Positions 45,540-57,664 of a DNA stretch of 64,000 nt are shown one piece after another. Position 1 is the stretch's first letter; each line of letters opens with the position of its first letter. The notes under the pieces are model-generated. The model ran no database searches. It saw nothing but the letters and a program-made list of their open reading frames with translations, and was not told the DNA's origin. The position numbers and the translations under genes are program-made. Source of the stretch: Saxidomus purpurata (taxonomy: Eukaryota; Mollusca; Bivalvia; Venerida; Veneridae); contig JAFMSR010000009.1 in assembly GCA_022818135.1 (NCBI GenBank), positions 22,351,159-22,415,158 on the forward strand. The letters are read 5' to 3'.

Positions 45540-45706
45540 ACAGTTAACTCTGTATATAACGACTCCGGATATAACGAAAATCTGGATATAAGGAAAAACA
45601 TTTCTCTTCCCGCCCGAGATTTTTTCTTTATTATTTTATAACTCAGGATATAAGAAACACATTTAAACGGCCCTAAGGAGTTCGTTATAAATAAAGTTTA
45701 CTGTAT
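45540..45706. mobile_element. MITE family H, copy 2
   Basis: Starts CAGTTAACTCTGTATATAACGACTCC and ends GGAGTTCGTTATAAATAAAGTTTACTG, with TA on both sides. Interior has CCCGCCCGAGATTTTTTCTTTATT, shared with copy 3. Confidence 0.75.
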
Positions 45707-46423
45707 GTTAAGTATTGAAATATATGTAATTTAGAAGTAACCAAATTACCAATAGCACATGCCTAATTGCCTATGATTAAATATTTGAAAATTATTGATC
45801 GAGTAATGAAGTCGGATAATTATAAAGTTATATCATTTCATGTACTACAAAATGTAATTGAATCACTTAGAATTTTGTAATAAATTGTAAGCAAAATCAC
45901 ATATGTATTGATATATGTTTTAATATTACACATATATAACAAGTGAATAAAAATTCAAGTTTAGTGTATTATTTTAATTCTTTATAATGGCTAAGAAGCA
46001 GTATATAGTTTTGACATGTATGTGATCCATAGCTTCATACAATTTACATATAAAAACGGTGACCGCTTTCTCAGAAATATCAGGCTTTTTTTCCCGAAAT
46101 AGTGAGATGGTCACTGCAAGCCATATAACCTATCATAAGATATTTTTAATTCTTTTTAGCAATCATACCGGTGTCATCGTGGAAAATACCGATTAATGAA
46201 CTTTCATGAAAAAGATATTGTTCGATCCATTTATCTTACGTCGCATGTAAACTTAAAATTATTTTAGATCTACTGCTCAAAGTGCCCATCAAAATTTCAA
46301 TAAAGACTTTTATCACTGATTTCTACTCATATGAAAAAACAATGTTACCGAAATTAGAACCAAATTATATGTAAATCTGTGTACGACAATTGAATATTGA
46401 ATGTAATCATCTTATTGAATCAT

Positions 46424-46670
46424 ATTCCAGTAGCATCTTAAGTCAAATCCTAAGATTTTCCTTAAACATAACAATTTCCTTAAGAAGATAATTTAAAAAG
46501 GAGAATGTGCATTGCAGCATGTTGAAAATTTATAAAATCTTCCAATGACCATTTTCTATAATGATGATGAAATTACACACAATCATTCACTTTTAAGTGA
46601 ATTATAATAATTAACAATTTTGGTTAAAGTAAACATCATAAGACGATGCTACTGGAATACGACCCCTGGT
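46424..46670. mobile_element. MITE family I, copy 1
   Basis: Inverted ends TATTCCAGTAGCATCTTA and GATGCTACTGGAATACGACCCCTG. The interior matches 55969-56232 closely (GGAGAATGTGCATTGCAGCA, TTTTCTATAATGATGATGAAATTACACACAAT). The left terminus is shorter than in copy 2. The CAGGGG end resembles hAT-type MITEs, but no 8-base duplication was found. Confidence 0.7.
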
Positions 46671-47655
46671 CATAAAGTGGCCCAAGTCACCACCATGTCG
46701 AGAGGAGAGGCATATACAGTTTCGTTTACTTTATTCGTCGCACTCAGTAAAACATGATTTTGATTGATCGCTGACCATTTGTTTAAAAAAAGGGTCACGA
46801 CGGGCACTATCAGACAGACCATGGCGGGTAATATATTTGCCATATCAAGCGCCTTTAATCTGGGCAAGCGAAGAAACATGTTTAATGCAATTATTCAAGT
46901 TCACCAGTTAAAGTAAAGCGGACAACTAACAATAAATATGCAATTGTTTTTTAACAAAATTCATAATGACTTTGGCCGTGTAATCTTTATAAGTGATAAC
47001 GAAAACAGGCAAAAGAATGGTGTTTTCAAAAATGTCAATAAAATTATGTAAAAAATAGCATATTTTGCTGAAAACGGGGAAGTATTGTTCAGTAAAGTTC
47101 AAGATAAAGTCCGTCTAGTCACCGAGCTAGAGCTATAATTTTTAGCTTCACGTCCCCTAGCACGTCCCCTTTTTGGTACCGCATGTCCCCTACTCTGGTC
47201 TTGTTGAAATAATTACCGAAAACTTATCAGGTGATCTTTTTTTCTGAGTTCATTCTTATTACTTAGAATCCATAAGACTGCTATTATATCCATCAAACTT
47301 CACAGAGGCATGATACGCCGCAGAAGTAATTTGCATGTCATTTTCTTCCAATTATTCCGCCGTCTCCACAGGGACTTTAAGACTGTAAACGAAAGTCATT
47401 CTGTCATAAAATCTGACATTTCTATTATAGCGTAGTTAGGGTAAGATATATTGGTATGATACGGATTTTATCAGCATTAAAATATATATCAGTGTCTTTA
47501 AAGGGGTATTCCATACAATGAGCAGATTATTTCCTCAAAATGTTAACAATGAACTACATTGTATAAATGTATGTTCATGTAATTTGTTTGTCAAGAAAAA
47601 AAAATCGAGAAATGTCTCTTTTACGCTTTATTGCCTATATAGTAATATGCAATAC
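46671..47655. other. Gene-free stretch
   Basis: No supported gene, RNA or repeat recognised. Confidence 0.35.
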
Positions 47656-47659
47656 AATA

Positions 47660-47793
47660 CCGTATAAAACGATTCCGCCCGAGTTTTTCTTTATTACATT
47701 TTATATAAAAATGTAATACGGATATAACAAACTCCTGATATAAGGAACACATTTAAATTGTCCAAATAAGTTCGTTATAAACGAAACTTACTG
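47660..47793. mobile_element. MITE family H, copy 3
   Basis: ACCGTATAAAACGATTCCGCCCGAGTTTTTCTTTATT to AAGTTCGTTATAAACGAAACTTACTG, with TA at the right end. Shorter than copies 1 and 2; the left end is decayed. Confidence 0.65.
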
Positions 47794-48317
47794 TAATATG
47801 ATAAACCGCAATCCTACCAAAAATTATATGAAACAAGTGTTTATACTGGACGGTATAATGGACGGAACGGGCTAAATATGTCTGTCTTTTTAGGGAAGTT
47901 GTTGTTCTAGAAAATATCGTTCGGGGAGGTTGGACAGCACTCTCGGGTTCATGAACCATCGTTTATTGCTGAAATCTAGTATGAAAAGATAACAAGACTA
48001 AAATATCCAGCAGTACAAAAAATATTTGAATACTATGACGCAAATCTCCTGAATGTATGTCTGAAGCAAGGAACGAAGGACAGTCGCTTAAAGTGCCACA
48101 AAATTGTTAGTACTTTTAATATGCTGCAAAAATCTAGAATTCAATTCAGGAAGTAGTTCTTGAATTACTTAATCTGGGGGAAATGATATGTTACACACAA
48201 TTTACTTTTCATAGTTCGCTTCATCTTTTTTAATCAAGGGCAGTTACTCTTATACAGACTGAATCAACGAGAAAAAGTGTTCCAGGTATATTTTTCTTTT
48301 TGGTGATTATTTTGAAC

Positions 48318-48960
48318 GAGCTCACAGCCCGACCAATCGACCAGCTCATCACCGGATCAGCTCACCACTCGACCGGCTTATTGCCCGACCAGCTCACAGT
48401 CAGACCAGCTCTTAACCGCCTGGCCAGCTCATCACCCGACCATATCATATCCATCACCACCAGACTATCACAATATCCGACAAGCTCACAAAATTATCCG
48501 ACCAGCTTACCGTCCGAACAGCTCACATGAAGACCAGCTCAACACCCGACCTGATAATCACCCGATAAGCTCATCACCTGATCTGCTCAAAGTTTGATTA
48601 GCCCACCAACCTACTAGCACACCACCCGACCAGCTCATCGCCTGGCCAGTTCACCAACTGACCAGCCCACCAACCGACTATCACACACCCAGACCAGCTC
48701 ATCAACCGACCTGCTCACAGTCAGATTAGCTCACTGCATGACCAACCAATCACTCGACCATCTCACCGTCTGACAAGCAAGCTCATCATCCTACCAGCTT
48801 ATCACCCGACTAGCCGTCACTGCCCGACCGGCTCATCACCCGACCAGCTCACAGCTAGACCAGATCATCACCCAACCAACTCACAGCCTGACCGGCTCAT
48901 CACACGACTAGATTTGAGTCAAACTAGCTCATCACCCGACCAGCTCAGCGACATACTGAC
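48318..48960 (+). repeat. Minisatellite (CAGCTCATCACCCGACC)n
   Basis: About 38 diverged units of roughly 16-17 bases with the core GACCAGCTCATCACCC. Lower divergence in the middle. No gene; open frames across it are incidental. Confidence 0.85.
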
Positions 48961-51260
48961 TAACCCTGTGATGATGTCTTCTTTATGCTGCCTGACGGCT
49001 GTAATGAAAGGTGTACAAAGACAAACAACTTAGAAAACGGGTGGAACGTAGCTCATTTCTGCAGAGGGTTAAGCGAAAAAAATGTATCTGCGGATAAAAC
49101 ATTGCAAGTGTCATGATTAAAGAAGATTACAGTACAGCCTACATAGACTGGAGATAAACCAGACAAAAATGAAAAAAGGTAATGTGCAAATAGTACAACT
49201 AAATAGTGCGGTAGGCTTAAGACGAAAAATAATGGCGCTGAAAAAAAAATCCACTGATCTGTGAGTTCTTGATAATGTTCTTAACCTCTATCGCGAGACT
49301 TGAACCCAAACCAGTAAGAGGGAAATGACTGTAACGGTACAGTAGAAAAAGACAGCCAACACTCGATCTACCCGTCTTTCCTATAGTACAAAGTATAGGA
49401 AAACTTCGTTTATATCCGCTGAATTGTTACCAAATTTCAAACGACTGACAACTTGCATAAACCATCACATCAAACTGAATACGATTCAAACATAAACTCA
49501 AATCAAGGTCGTTTTTCTTGTGATACAAAATGTATTATTCGAAGCGCGCCAAAATTCATTTTCTTTCCGCCTTCTCTGTTACAGCGCATAATGGTCTGAC
49601 CAAAATTTACACAAACTTGATCACCGCTTCTTAACTCAATGTAATCAATCACCGAGACCAGAATCATCTCCAGGGTGATTGAATCTGTCAAAAGAAGTTC
49701 GACAAACATTTATTTCTCTCCTAATTTGTTCCAATCAATTTAGTCTGTGCGCGGAAATACAAGAAATACGAGAAAAGGCGTTAGAGCGCCTGCATTGTAT
49801 CAAAAATTTATCGATTCGGACTTGACGGATAAGTGGCTCGGTGATTTACATTTCTCAAGTTTATCTGTCGAAATAGTATATCAACAGACAGAAGTAGGGA
49901 TCGATATTATTTATTTTTACAAATCATACACAGTTCACTTTCTTCTATAATGAAAACTATGGAAAGCGAATCCCGCCACATGTAATTTTCAAATTCGCTT
50001 CGCATTATCAAACTGAGTGAAAAAATGTACCAAAATCATGTTGTCATAAGTGTCAACCAGGGGTCACTATCTCGTACATACCTTAAGCCTCAAGAAACTC
50101 ATGCGGAAAACTTAAGGAAACCTTATCTGGGTTTTGTTTTTCGCTATCTCGAAAAATCTCGTCAGTGAAGGTAATTTGTCAATTGTCTCGCAACTTAAAG
50201 TACATCAGTATAATTTAAGATCGTAATAACGACTTTTGTGGATCATTATAACGACTGAAAATCTCGTAATCACGACTCTTTACTTCTTTTGCACAGTTTA
50301 ACCTGCTCCCAGTGGTAACCTATTCCCAGCAGCTCCTACCAACTTCCAATAGTTTGAATCTGACAACTTTGAAAAGCATTGACAAATGTATGTATTTTCG
50401 AGTTTTAGCGTTGGTACCGGATAAACCATATGACCATGCAACGCTCCCAGAAGAGTTTAGCTATTTTAGGTTATTTTAAGCGATAGTGCAAGATACAGAA
50501 CGCGTCACCGCCTGGTTCTTCAACATGCCCGGCGTACAGCACCGATATATCAGATCTCGGTTTTATGTCTCATCCGGAAGACCAGCATTGACAGACGATG
50601 TGTACATCACTTAAATATTCTCGGCTTCACTGTGACGTCATACTGGCCAGTTGACCAATTGGATTATTCGATCGCGTTTTTTTCTTCATTCGGTAAAAGG
50701 GGAAACTCGGTCTTAACCGTAGACTCATATGCAAGTTTACATTTATTCCATACGAAACAAAAATATTTTAACAACATAGAATTATTATAAATTATATAAA
50801 TGTTCATAAGCTAATGATAGGCAGTCGACGTCCTTCATTTTTATCATTCCTGGATTTTGTACATTTTAAAATAAAAGAAGCATAGATACCAGCGATGAAA
50901 GCAAAGGAATCACCAGTCCCGAATACAAATAATTTATCAGTACCCAGATGTACGAAGCCGAGAAATAATATAAGGAAGGGCTAATAAATAATAATTTATA
51001 ATGACAAGGGAAATAAAAGCGTTGCTCTAACATTGACTATACGGGCAGAGTTATACATCTTAGAACTATAACTTCATACAGCCTATCGTGTACATTGTGT
51101 GATCATTGATCCGTTTTCGAATGGACACACCTACATGTACCAAAAGACAGCCTGTAACCGGACAGCCGATCTGAAAACATTTTATGTTGCTGTTGTATGG
51201 TTTCACTTCGGTCATTTTTATAGGCGGGCAGTTGCCAGATTACCTAACCATCGTTCTTTG
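48961..51260. other. Gene-free stretch
   Basis: No supported gene. The minus-strand frame at 49503-49709 includes IELRSGDQVCVNFG, faintly like the end of a C1q domain, but it has no upstream partner exon or splice sites and is left unassigned. Confidence 0.35.
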
Positions 51261-51434
51261 GAAGAACCAGTGCTAGACTCCTTTCATCCGAAAGAAACTG
51301 CCAACTTTTTCACATAAAGTCTTTTTCAAAGGACATGGTCGGTAGCAGGATTCGAATCCATGTCCCTAAATCTTTAAGAGGTTACTTTAATTCAAGTCAG
51401 CGACTCTTAATATAACCACCTGACCACGGAAGCG
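51261..51434 (-). mobile_element. tRNA-derived SINE family G, copy 3
   Basis: Minus strand: CTTCCGTGGTCAGGTGGTTATA (A-box region), AGAGTCGCTGACTTGAATT, then GGACATGGATTCGAATCCTGC with a good B box, then a body ending CTGGTTCTTC. The body matches copy 2. Confidence 0.7.
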
Positions 51435-52145
51435 GTCGAGCGTTAAATTTTACTACCTCGTACAAGTTTTTGTTAAATATGTACCAGTTTTTGACGCATA
51501 TCATATTCCCAGCTTGTGATATTTGCTTTCATATGAATCATAGTCATGTGAATAAACTGAGTGTGGCTGCTAATCCCCCTCTTTCATTATTGTCAATAAA
51601 GTCTGTTTGATTTTTTTGAAGTATGTAAATAAGATATACTGTGCGCTGTAAGAGTATTGCAATTCAGTGACCCACACACCCAAAGTACACCTACATGTAT
51701 ATATATATATACTCGAAATGTCACTGCGAAACAAAGAAAGACGAGTTAATACGGTAGTCTGTCCAAGGTCATTTTGTATAGAACTTAAAAAAACAATTAG
51801 TTCTGCATATTTTGATATCAGAGTCTGTAGTTAAGCACCGGAATGACATACTGTGAATAATAAGCTAAATGATGCATCAGCAAAAGTCTTTTACTATTAG
51901 TGCTCAAAAAGACCTAAAAAAACAAAGACTGAAATTAAACCACGTTTAAACACAAGTGTATTACATTTTATAAATCAAAACAGAATTCAGCCATTTGAAG
52001 TTAAAATTCGCTTTTGAGTGTGAATAAAATATATAATTTACATTTATAGATCGGATATTCGCCATATTTCAGTAATTACTAATTAATTTATGTTAAAAGT
52101 TCAAATCGGTGCTTAACGTTCAAAAAATAATGATCGTCACTTTGA

Positions 52146-53013
52146 ATGTCTTGTTTAACGCTCTTGCCAATGGCTCTTGTCTAAGACTCTTTTCTAACGT
52201 TTTTGCAAAAGGCTCTTGTCTAACGCTCTTATAAAAGGCTAGTGTCTTAAGGACTTGGCAAACACTCTTCTTAAAGGCTCTTGTCTAACGCTCTTGTCAA
52301 AGGATTATTTTTTCACTTGTTAAAGGATCTTGTCTAACACTTTTTTCTAGCGCTCTTATCTAGGGCTCTTGCTAAAGGATCGTGTTTAACGCTCTTGTCT
52401 AACAGTCATTGCTTTCGCTCTTGTCAAACGCTCTTGTCAAATGCTCTTGTCAAACGCTCATGTCAAATGCTATTGTCTAACAGTCATTGCTTTCGCTCTT
52501 CTCAAACGCTCTTGTCAAACGCTCTTGTCAAACGCTCTTGTCTAACAGTCATTGCTTTCGCTCTTGTCAAACGCTCTTGTCAAACGCTCTTGTCAAACGC
52601 TCTTGTCAAACGCTCTTGTCAAACGCTCTTGTCTAACAGTCATTGCTTTCGCTCTTGTCAAACGCTCTTGTCAAATGCTCTTGTCAAACGCTCTTGTCTA
52701 ACAGTCATTGCTTTCGCTCTTGTCAAACGCTCTTGTCAAACGCTCTTGTCAAACTCTCTTCTCAAACGCTCTTCTCAAACGCTCTTGTCAAACGCTCTTG
52801 TCAAACGCTCTTGTCTAACAGTCATTGCTTTCGCTCTTGTCAAACGCTCTTGTCAAACGCTCTTGTCAAACACTCTTGTCTAACAGTCATTGCTTTCGCT
52901 CTTGTCAAACGCTCTTGTCAAACGCTCTTGTCTAACAGTCATTGCTTTCACTCTTGTCAAACGCTCTTGTCAAACGCTCTTCTCAAACGCTCTTCTCAAA
53001 CGCTCTTGTCAAA
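52146..53013 (+). repeat. Satellite array with 13-bp unit and 26-bp higher-order insert
   Basis: The basic unit is CGCTCTTGTCAAA (13 bases). At intervals the variant TAACAGTCATTGCTTTCGCTCTTGTC (26 bases) interrupts, about nine times. The left 240 bases are older and diverged. The open frames of 162, 134 and 76 codons with SNALVKRSCQTL repeats are by-products. Confidence 0.93.
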
Positions 53014-53236
53014 CATGTTCGCGTCAGTCTCGAAGGGTCCCTGGTAAGATCCCAACCAGTGACCAAGTAGTGGTAGTATCCTTAGACAAAACACAGATTA
53101 CTCTCTCTTTTCTATGTTGATTCCATCTTGAGTGAGTCTGGAGAGCCGTTTATTGAGTTGTAATAACTTACTTCGCGATCGAGATCAAATAAATTAGTAT
53201 TAATTAATTATAACATCTGTACATGTACATTTCTAT

Positions 53237-53566
53237 GGAATTCCGTTAGGGCCATCTGCATATCCGCCTTTGAATGACATAATCTGAAACGCGAAAACAC
53301 GAACACGCGAAAGTACGATGACGAAAATGCGAAATTGTATCGCATTTTCATCATCGTGTTTTCGTCATCGTACTTGCGCTTTTTCATCATCGTACTTTCG
53401 CGTTTTCGTCATCGTACTTTCGAGATTTCGTGTTTTCGCGTTTTCGTCATCGTACTTTCGAGTTTTCGTCATCGTGTTTTCGCGTTTTCGTCATCGTACT
53501 TTCGTGATTTCGTGTTTTCGCTTTTCAGATTATGTCATTCATAGGCGATGGCCCTAACGGAATTCC
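53237..53566. mobile_element. Foldback element with minisatellite core
   Basis: Perfect 20-base inverted ends GGAATTCCGTTAGGGCCATC (53237-53256) and its complement (53547-53566), extending with few differences through GAATGACATAATCTGAAA.GCGAAAACACGAA. Between them are diverged TTTCGTCATCGTACTTTCG units (about 19 bases) in direct tandem. GTACATTTC lies at 53225-53233 and 53567-53575, a likely 9-base target duplication with three extra bases at the left. Resembles foldback or MULE-type elements. Confidence 0.8.
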
Positions 53567-53575
53567 GTACATTTC

Positions 53576-54100
53576 CCCCCTCGATCAGAAGTCAAACGAC
53601 AGACAGGTCAACTTTATTATTAGGAAATGATAGCAAACCACGAGAATGGTAGTTTTGCTAAAATTGATTTCGTAATGACATATTGTTCATAAAATCACGA
53701 TTCAATATACATTGTAATACCAATCGTTATACAAAAGGTGGTGTACTATTTACATAGAAGGTGAAAGGTTTATTGTCGTACCAAGGATCAATTGAATTAT
53801 AAACCCAACTCTCATGTCACGCATGAGTATAGTCCGTAGTCAAATAAAGTATTTGAAAGGAAATAGTACTAATGTAAACACTCCCGTCGGTTTTTCATTA
53901 GCAAGAGGGTATATACAGTTCGATTTCTAGGTCATACGTGTTCTATTTATAAAACTTTATATTTGTGAACTTATACTATTTAAGGGAGGAAAATAATAAT
54001 TATTTTCTCATACTAAATTGTAATTGAATTGTAGGCAAGAAAGCAAAAAAAGACACACACTTTCATCACATGAGAATATACAATACACACATACAATCAT
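53576..54100. other. Gene-free stretch
   Basis: Nothing recognisable between the foldback element and the 34-bp array. Confidence 0.4.
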
Positions 54101-54109
54101 CAAACACGT

Positions 54110-54960
54110 TCATCACAAATGTATATTCGCCGCACATGAACATAAACCTCACAAGTACATTCAACATGCACATACGTTCACCACTCAAGTACATTCAACA
54201 TGCACGTACGTTCACCACACACGTACATTCAACATGCACGTACGTTCACCACTCAAGTACATTCAACATGCACGTACGATTAGCACACACGTACATTCAA
54301 CATGCACGTACGGTCACCACACACGTACATTGAACATGCACGTACGATCAGCACACACGTACATTCAACATGCACGTACGGTCAGCACACACGTACATTG
54401 AACATGCACGTACGATCAGCACACACGTACATTCAACATGCACGTACGGTCACCACACACGTACATTGAACATGCACGTACGTTCACCACTCAAGTACAT
54501 TCAACATGCACGTACGTTCACCACACACGTACATTGAACATGCACGTACGGTCACCACTCAAGTACATTCAACTTGCACGTACGATCAGCACACAAGTAC
54601 ATTCAACATGCACGTACGTTCACCACAAACGTAGATGCACGGACACCACACACATACGCCAGTTCACAACACACGTATGTTCTCCTAACCGGCACGTTCA
54701 CCATACACGTTCGTTTGCCACATATGTACATTTACCACACAACTTCGTTCACCGCATATGTACATTCACCACATACGTAGGTCCACCACACATGTGCAGT
54801 CATCAATCATGTACGTCCACCAAATCGGCACGTTCACCACTCAAGTCATCCACCCCAAACATTCACCACGCACACACATTCAAACTCATAGGAACGTTCG
54901 AAAGATATGCAAGTTCACAACACATTTGAACTTTCACCAACACCGTACATTCGTACACAT
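54110..54960 (+). repeat. Satellite array, 34-bp unit
   Basis: Unit GTACATTCAACATGCACGTACGTTCACCACACAC, spacing 34 bases, most regular at about 54170-54620, then decaying to shorter CACCACACACGTACGTTC-like units. 34 is not divisible by three, so the repeat-coded frames (87-163 codons) pass through all three phases and are incidental. Confidence 0.92.
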
Positions 54961-55968
54961 ACTTTCAGGCAAACGATTGTGAATCACGTATGACAAAATG
55001 TAAAAAAAAACATTTGCCATATCGTAGCGGCGCGGGCTCCTTTTGGGGTTCGAACTTTTACATGTCGCGGCTGAAAGTATTCTAGTATACGAAGTCAGAA
55101 TCACAATCTTTAGTTACTATACAATGTACGTTCATTTCAGTTTCTCAAATTTTGATTTTATTCTTATTATAATAAGTTCACGCTATTTAACGTATGGTGC
55201 AATTATATACAATGTACTACATTAAAAAACAATGACAAGAGTAATATTTTCATTTAATATGCCCTTGCTACTCTAACATAATAAGCATCTTGACACAGTG
55301 CATTCAGTTCATACTGCATCATGTTCTCGTACGCGTACGCTTGTGCTTACATACAGTCATATACAATAAATAAATAGGAATGAAAAACAATCTTTTTATT
55401 TTAACGTTAGTGGACTTATAACTATAAAGAACTGATTCAAGATCCGTGTAAAGCTGTTATCTCCAGAAAACAATAGAAAAAAATCTATAAGGCCAAAACT
55501 AGTTTATGTTTGATTCTCAGGATTTAACTGTATCGCATTTTTTTTTACAATTACAACAAAATGAGGCAGTCCGAATTTAGAGACCATTTTTGTGCGAATA
55601 GCGAAATTGCCATATTTCTTATCTTTAAAAAATATTTTGCACTTTTCTCGTCATCTTGACCGGCAACTGGAGTTTATACCCGACCGGAGACATGTTTTGT
55701 GTCAGTTTGTTATTTTCACAATTAATAGTTCAATGCTGTTCTGCGACAGCTGCAAATTGTACACAATAAATAAATAATTGCTGTAGTAACAAAACAAAAC
55801 CAAAATGTAAAATAAAAACTACCACCTCACTAGAATTTAAAACAAACTTTGGAACAGAAATTAACTATCATTTTAAGACCTAAAAGAAAAGACACGTGTT
55901 TTCAATGTACAAGTACATGTAAGTCTTGTAAAAAGAAAGAACACTTAGTAGTAAGTTGTACTTAATTC
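54961..55968. other. Gene-free stretch
   Basis: No supported gene or repeat recognised. Confidence 0.35.
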
Positions 55969-56232
55969 AGGGGCCATATTCCAGTAGCATCTTAGGTCAA
56001 ATTTTATTTTTTCCTTAAACTTAACAATTTCCTTGGGAAGAAAACTTAAAAAGGAGAATGTGCATTGCAGCACGTTGAACATTTATTAAATCTTCCAAGA
56101 CCATTTTCTATAATGATGATGAAATTACACACAATTGATCACTTTTGAGAGAATTATAATGATTAAACATTTTGGACTTAGGTTAAAATACTTAAGAAAT
56201 CACTTAAGATGCTACTGGAATACGACCCCTGA
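55969..56232. mobile_element. MITE family I, copy 2
   Basis: Starts CAGGGGCCATATTCCAGTAGCATCTTA and ends TAAGATGCTACTGGAATACGACCCCTG, inverted repeats of about 27 bases. Same interior as 46424-46670. Confidence 0.8.
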
Positions 56233-57475
56233 CAAATATCATGTATATATTGTAAGCATCTATTTTCAAACGAGGCCGACTTAAACTTCATGCTTACATG
56301 TACATTAACGTTTGATATATGAAGCGTACCAAAAACTTTCTATATATACATGTACATGTAAGTGTCCTTTAGAAAGAAACACACTTCTTAATAAAAATCG
56401 TATACCTGTTGATAAATCAAAGCTCAACAGCGTAGTTAGGAAAACACAACGTAACTCCGACCTTCTCACGTACATTCGGGTCGTTTTCATTCTTTCATAC
56501 CTTATTTTTACCGATCAAAACACCCAGTTAAATGGGATTCAATATATTTTTTTTTTTTATTTATTTTTTTTCTTAAAATTTTTATTAATATCATATTTAA
56601 ACTTTTATTCAAATCTTAATAAATGTGTGTCTAACATGATTTCAATAAGAATGTGATTGACTTTCGAAATTGCGTCTCCTGTGTGGTTCATATGTACTCA
56701 ACTACAAATGAAAAATAGTTCATGCTTAACCCGTGACGAGCATGAAAAGAAGTTGTATAACTACAGGGCGCATTCAGAAGAAGGTCAATTCATCCAAAAG
56801 CGGCGCCAATGAAATTCCTAACGCATCAAACTAAACATGATTGAAAATAAAACCACTATGTAAAAAATTTATCTTTAAAGGCTAAATTTAAAGTGTGCTT
56901 TAAATATTACATATTTGTTTTTGGCATCAACTTCCTCTGCAAATATACAGTAAAGATTTCGTATCATTAATATTCCATACTGTATAGAAATTAACCCATG
57001 GACAACCCTGAAAACTCTAGCTAAGCACTAAGTGTTTCAGCCAGTAACGAAGAATAGAATAGTTGCGGCCTAATAAAACATTAATCTCGTGACCAGAAGC
57101 ATACAAAAGAGTGTAAGGGGTACATTTGTTAATCATTCTTGTAGAAGACGCGGATACAATGTCATACAACAGGTAGGAACGTAGTTTAGATAGCTATTTC
57201 TTCATTAATTATACCACAGTCACATCTTTATTATAATAACATTTCACAATGAAGCTATTTCTTCATTAATTTTACGTCACCTTTATTATAATAACATTTT
57301 ATATTAACAAAACGGTGGAAATTAATCGATAAGCTTAAAGCGGATAGTTTAACAATAATAAGAATTTTTCACTGTACATTTTACAAAAGTATATTTTATG
57401 TATTAAAATATTATTTACATTATTATATAAATGTACGCATATACAACTTAAAAACGTTTTTTTTTACTAAAGTGA
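56233..57475. other. Gene-free stretch with a 69-bp tandem duplication
   Basis: AGCTATTTCTTCATTAATT, CACCTTTATTATAATAACATTT occurs twice at about 57189-57299. No supported gene. Confidence 0.4.
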
Positions 57476-57664
57476 ATTATAATAATAATAATAATAATAA
57501 TATCTTTATTTAAAGAAGGGTACACATTTAGACACACATAAACATACATATATCTAATATTTCAATGTGGCCTTCTTTAGAAATTATATTAACAAGCATT
57601 AACAAAACACATATATACTACGACAAACACTCATAATTAAAGACATATCATATAAAGTAAATAT
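57476..57664 (-). repeat. LINE 3' UTR and (ATT)n tail
   Basis: On the minus strand the sequence after the stop ends AAATAAAGATATTATTATT, with a trinucleotide tail at 57476-57502. A microsatellite tail after a short 3' UTR is typical of CR1/L2-type LINEs. Confidence 0.75.

Noticed and set aside
49503..49709. Possible C1q-domain C-terminal fragment on the minus strand
   Set aside because: The IELRSGDQVCVNFG likeness is short, and there is no preceding C1q core, acceptor or partner exon.
52395..53120. Open frames of 162, 134 and 76 codons on the plus strand
   Set aside because: They are translations of the 13-base satellite in its three phases; no start context, codon bias or domain.
48318..54960. 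CRISPR-like array
   Set aside because: The arrays are plain tandem satellites without unique spacers, in eukaryotic DNA.
54024..54982. Open frames of 68-163 codons rich in His and Thr
   Set aside because: By-products of the 34-base satellite; several phases are open at once because the unit lacks stops.
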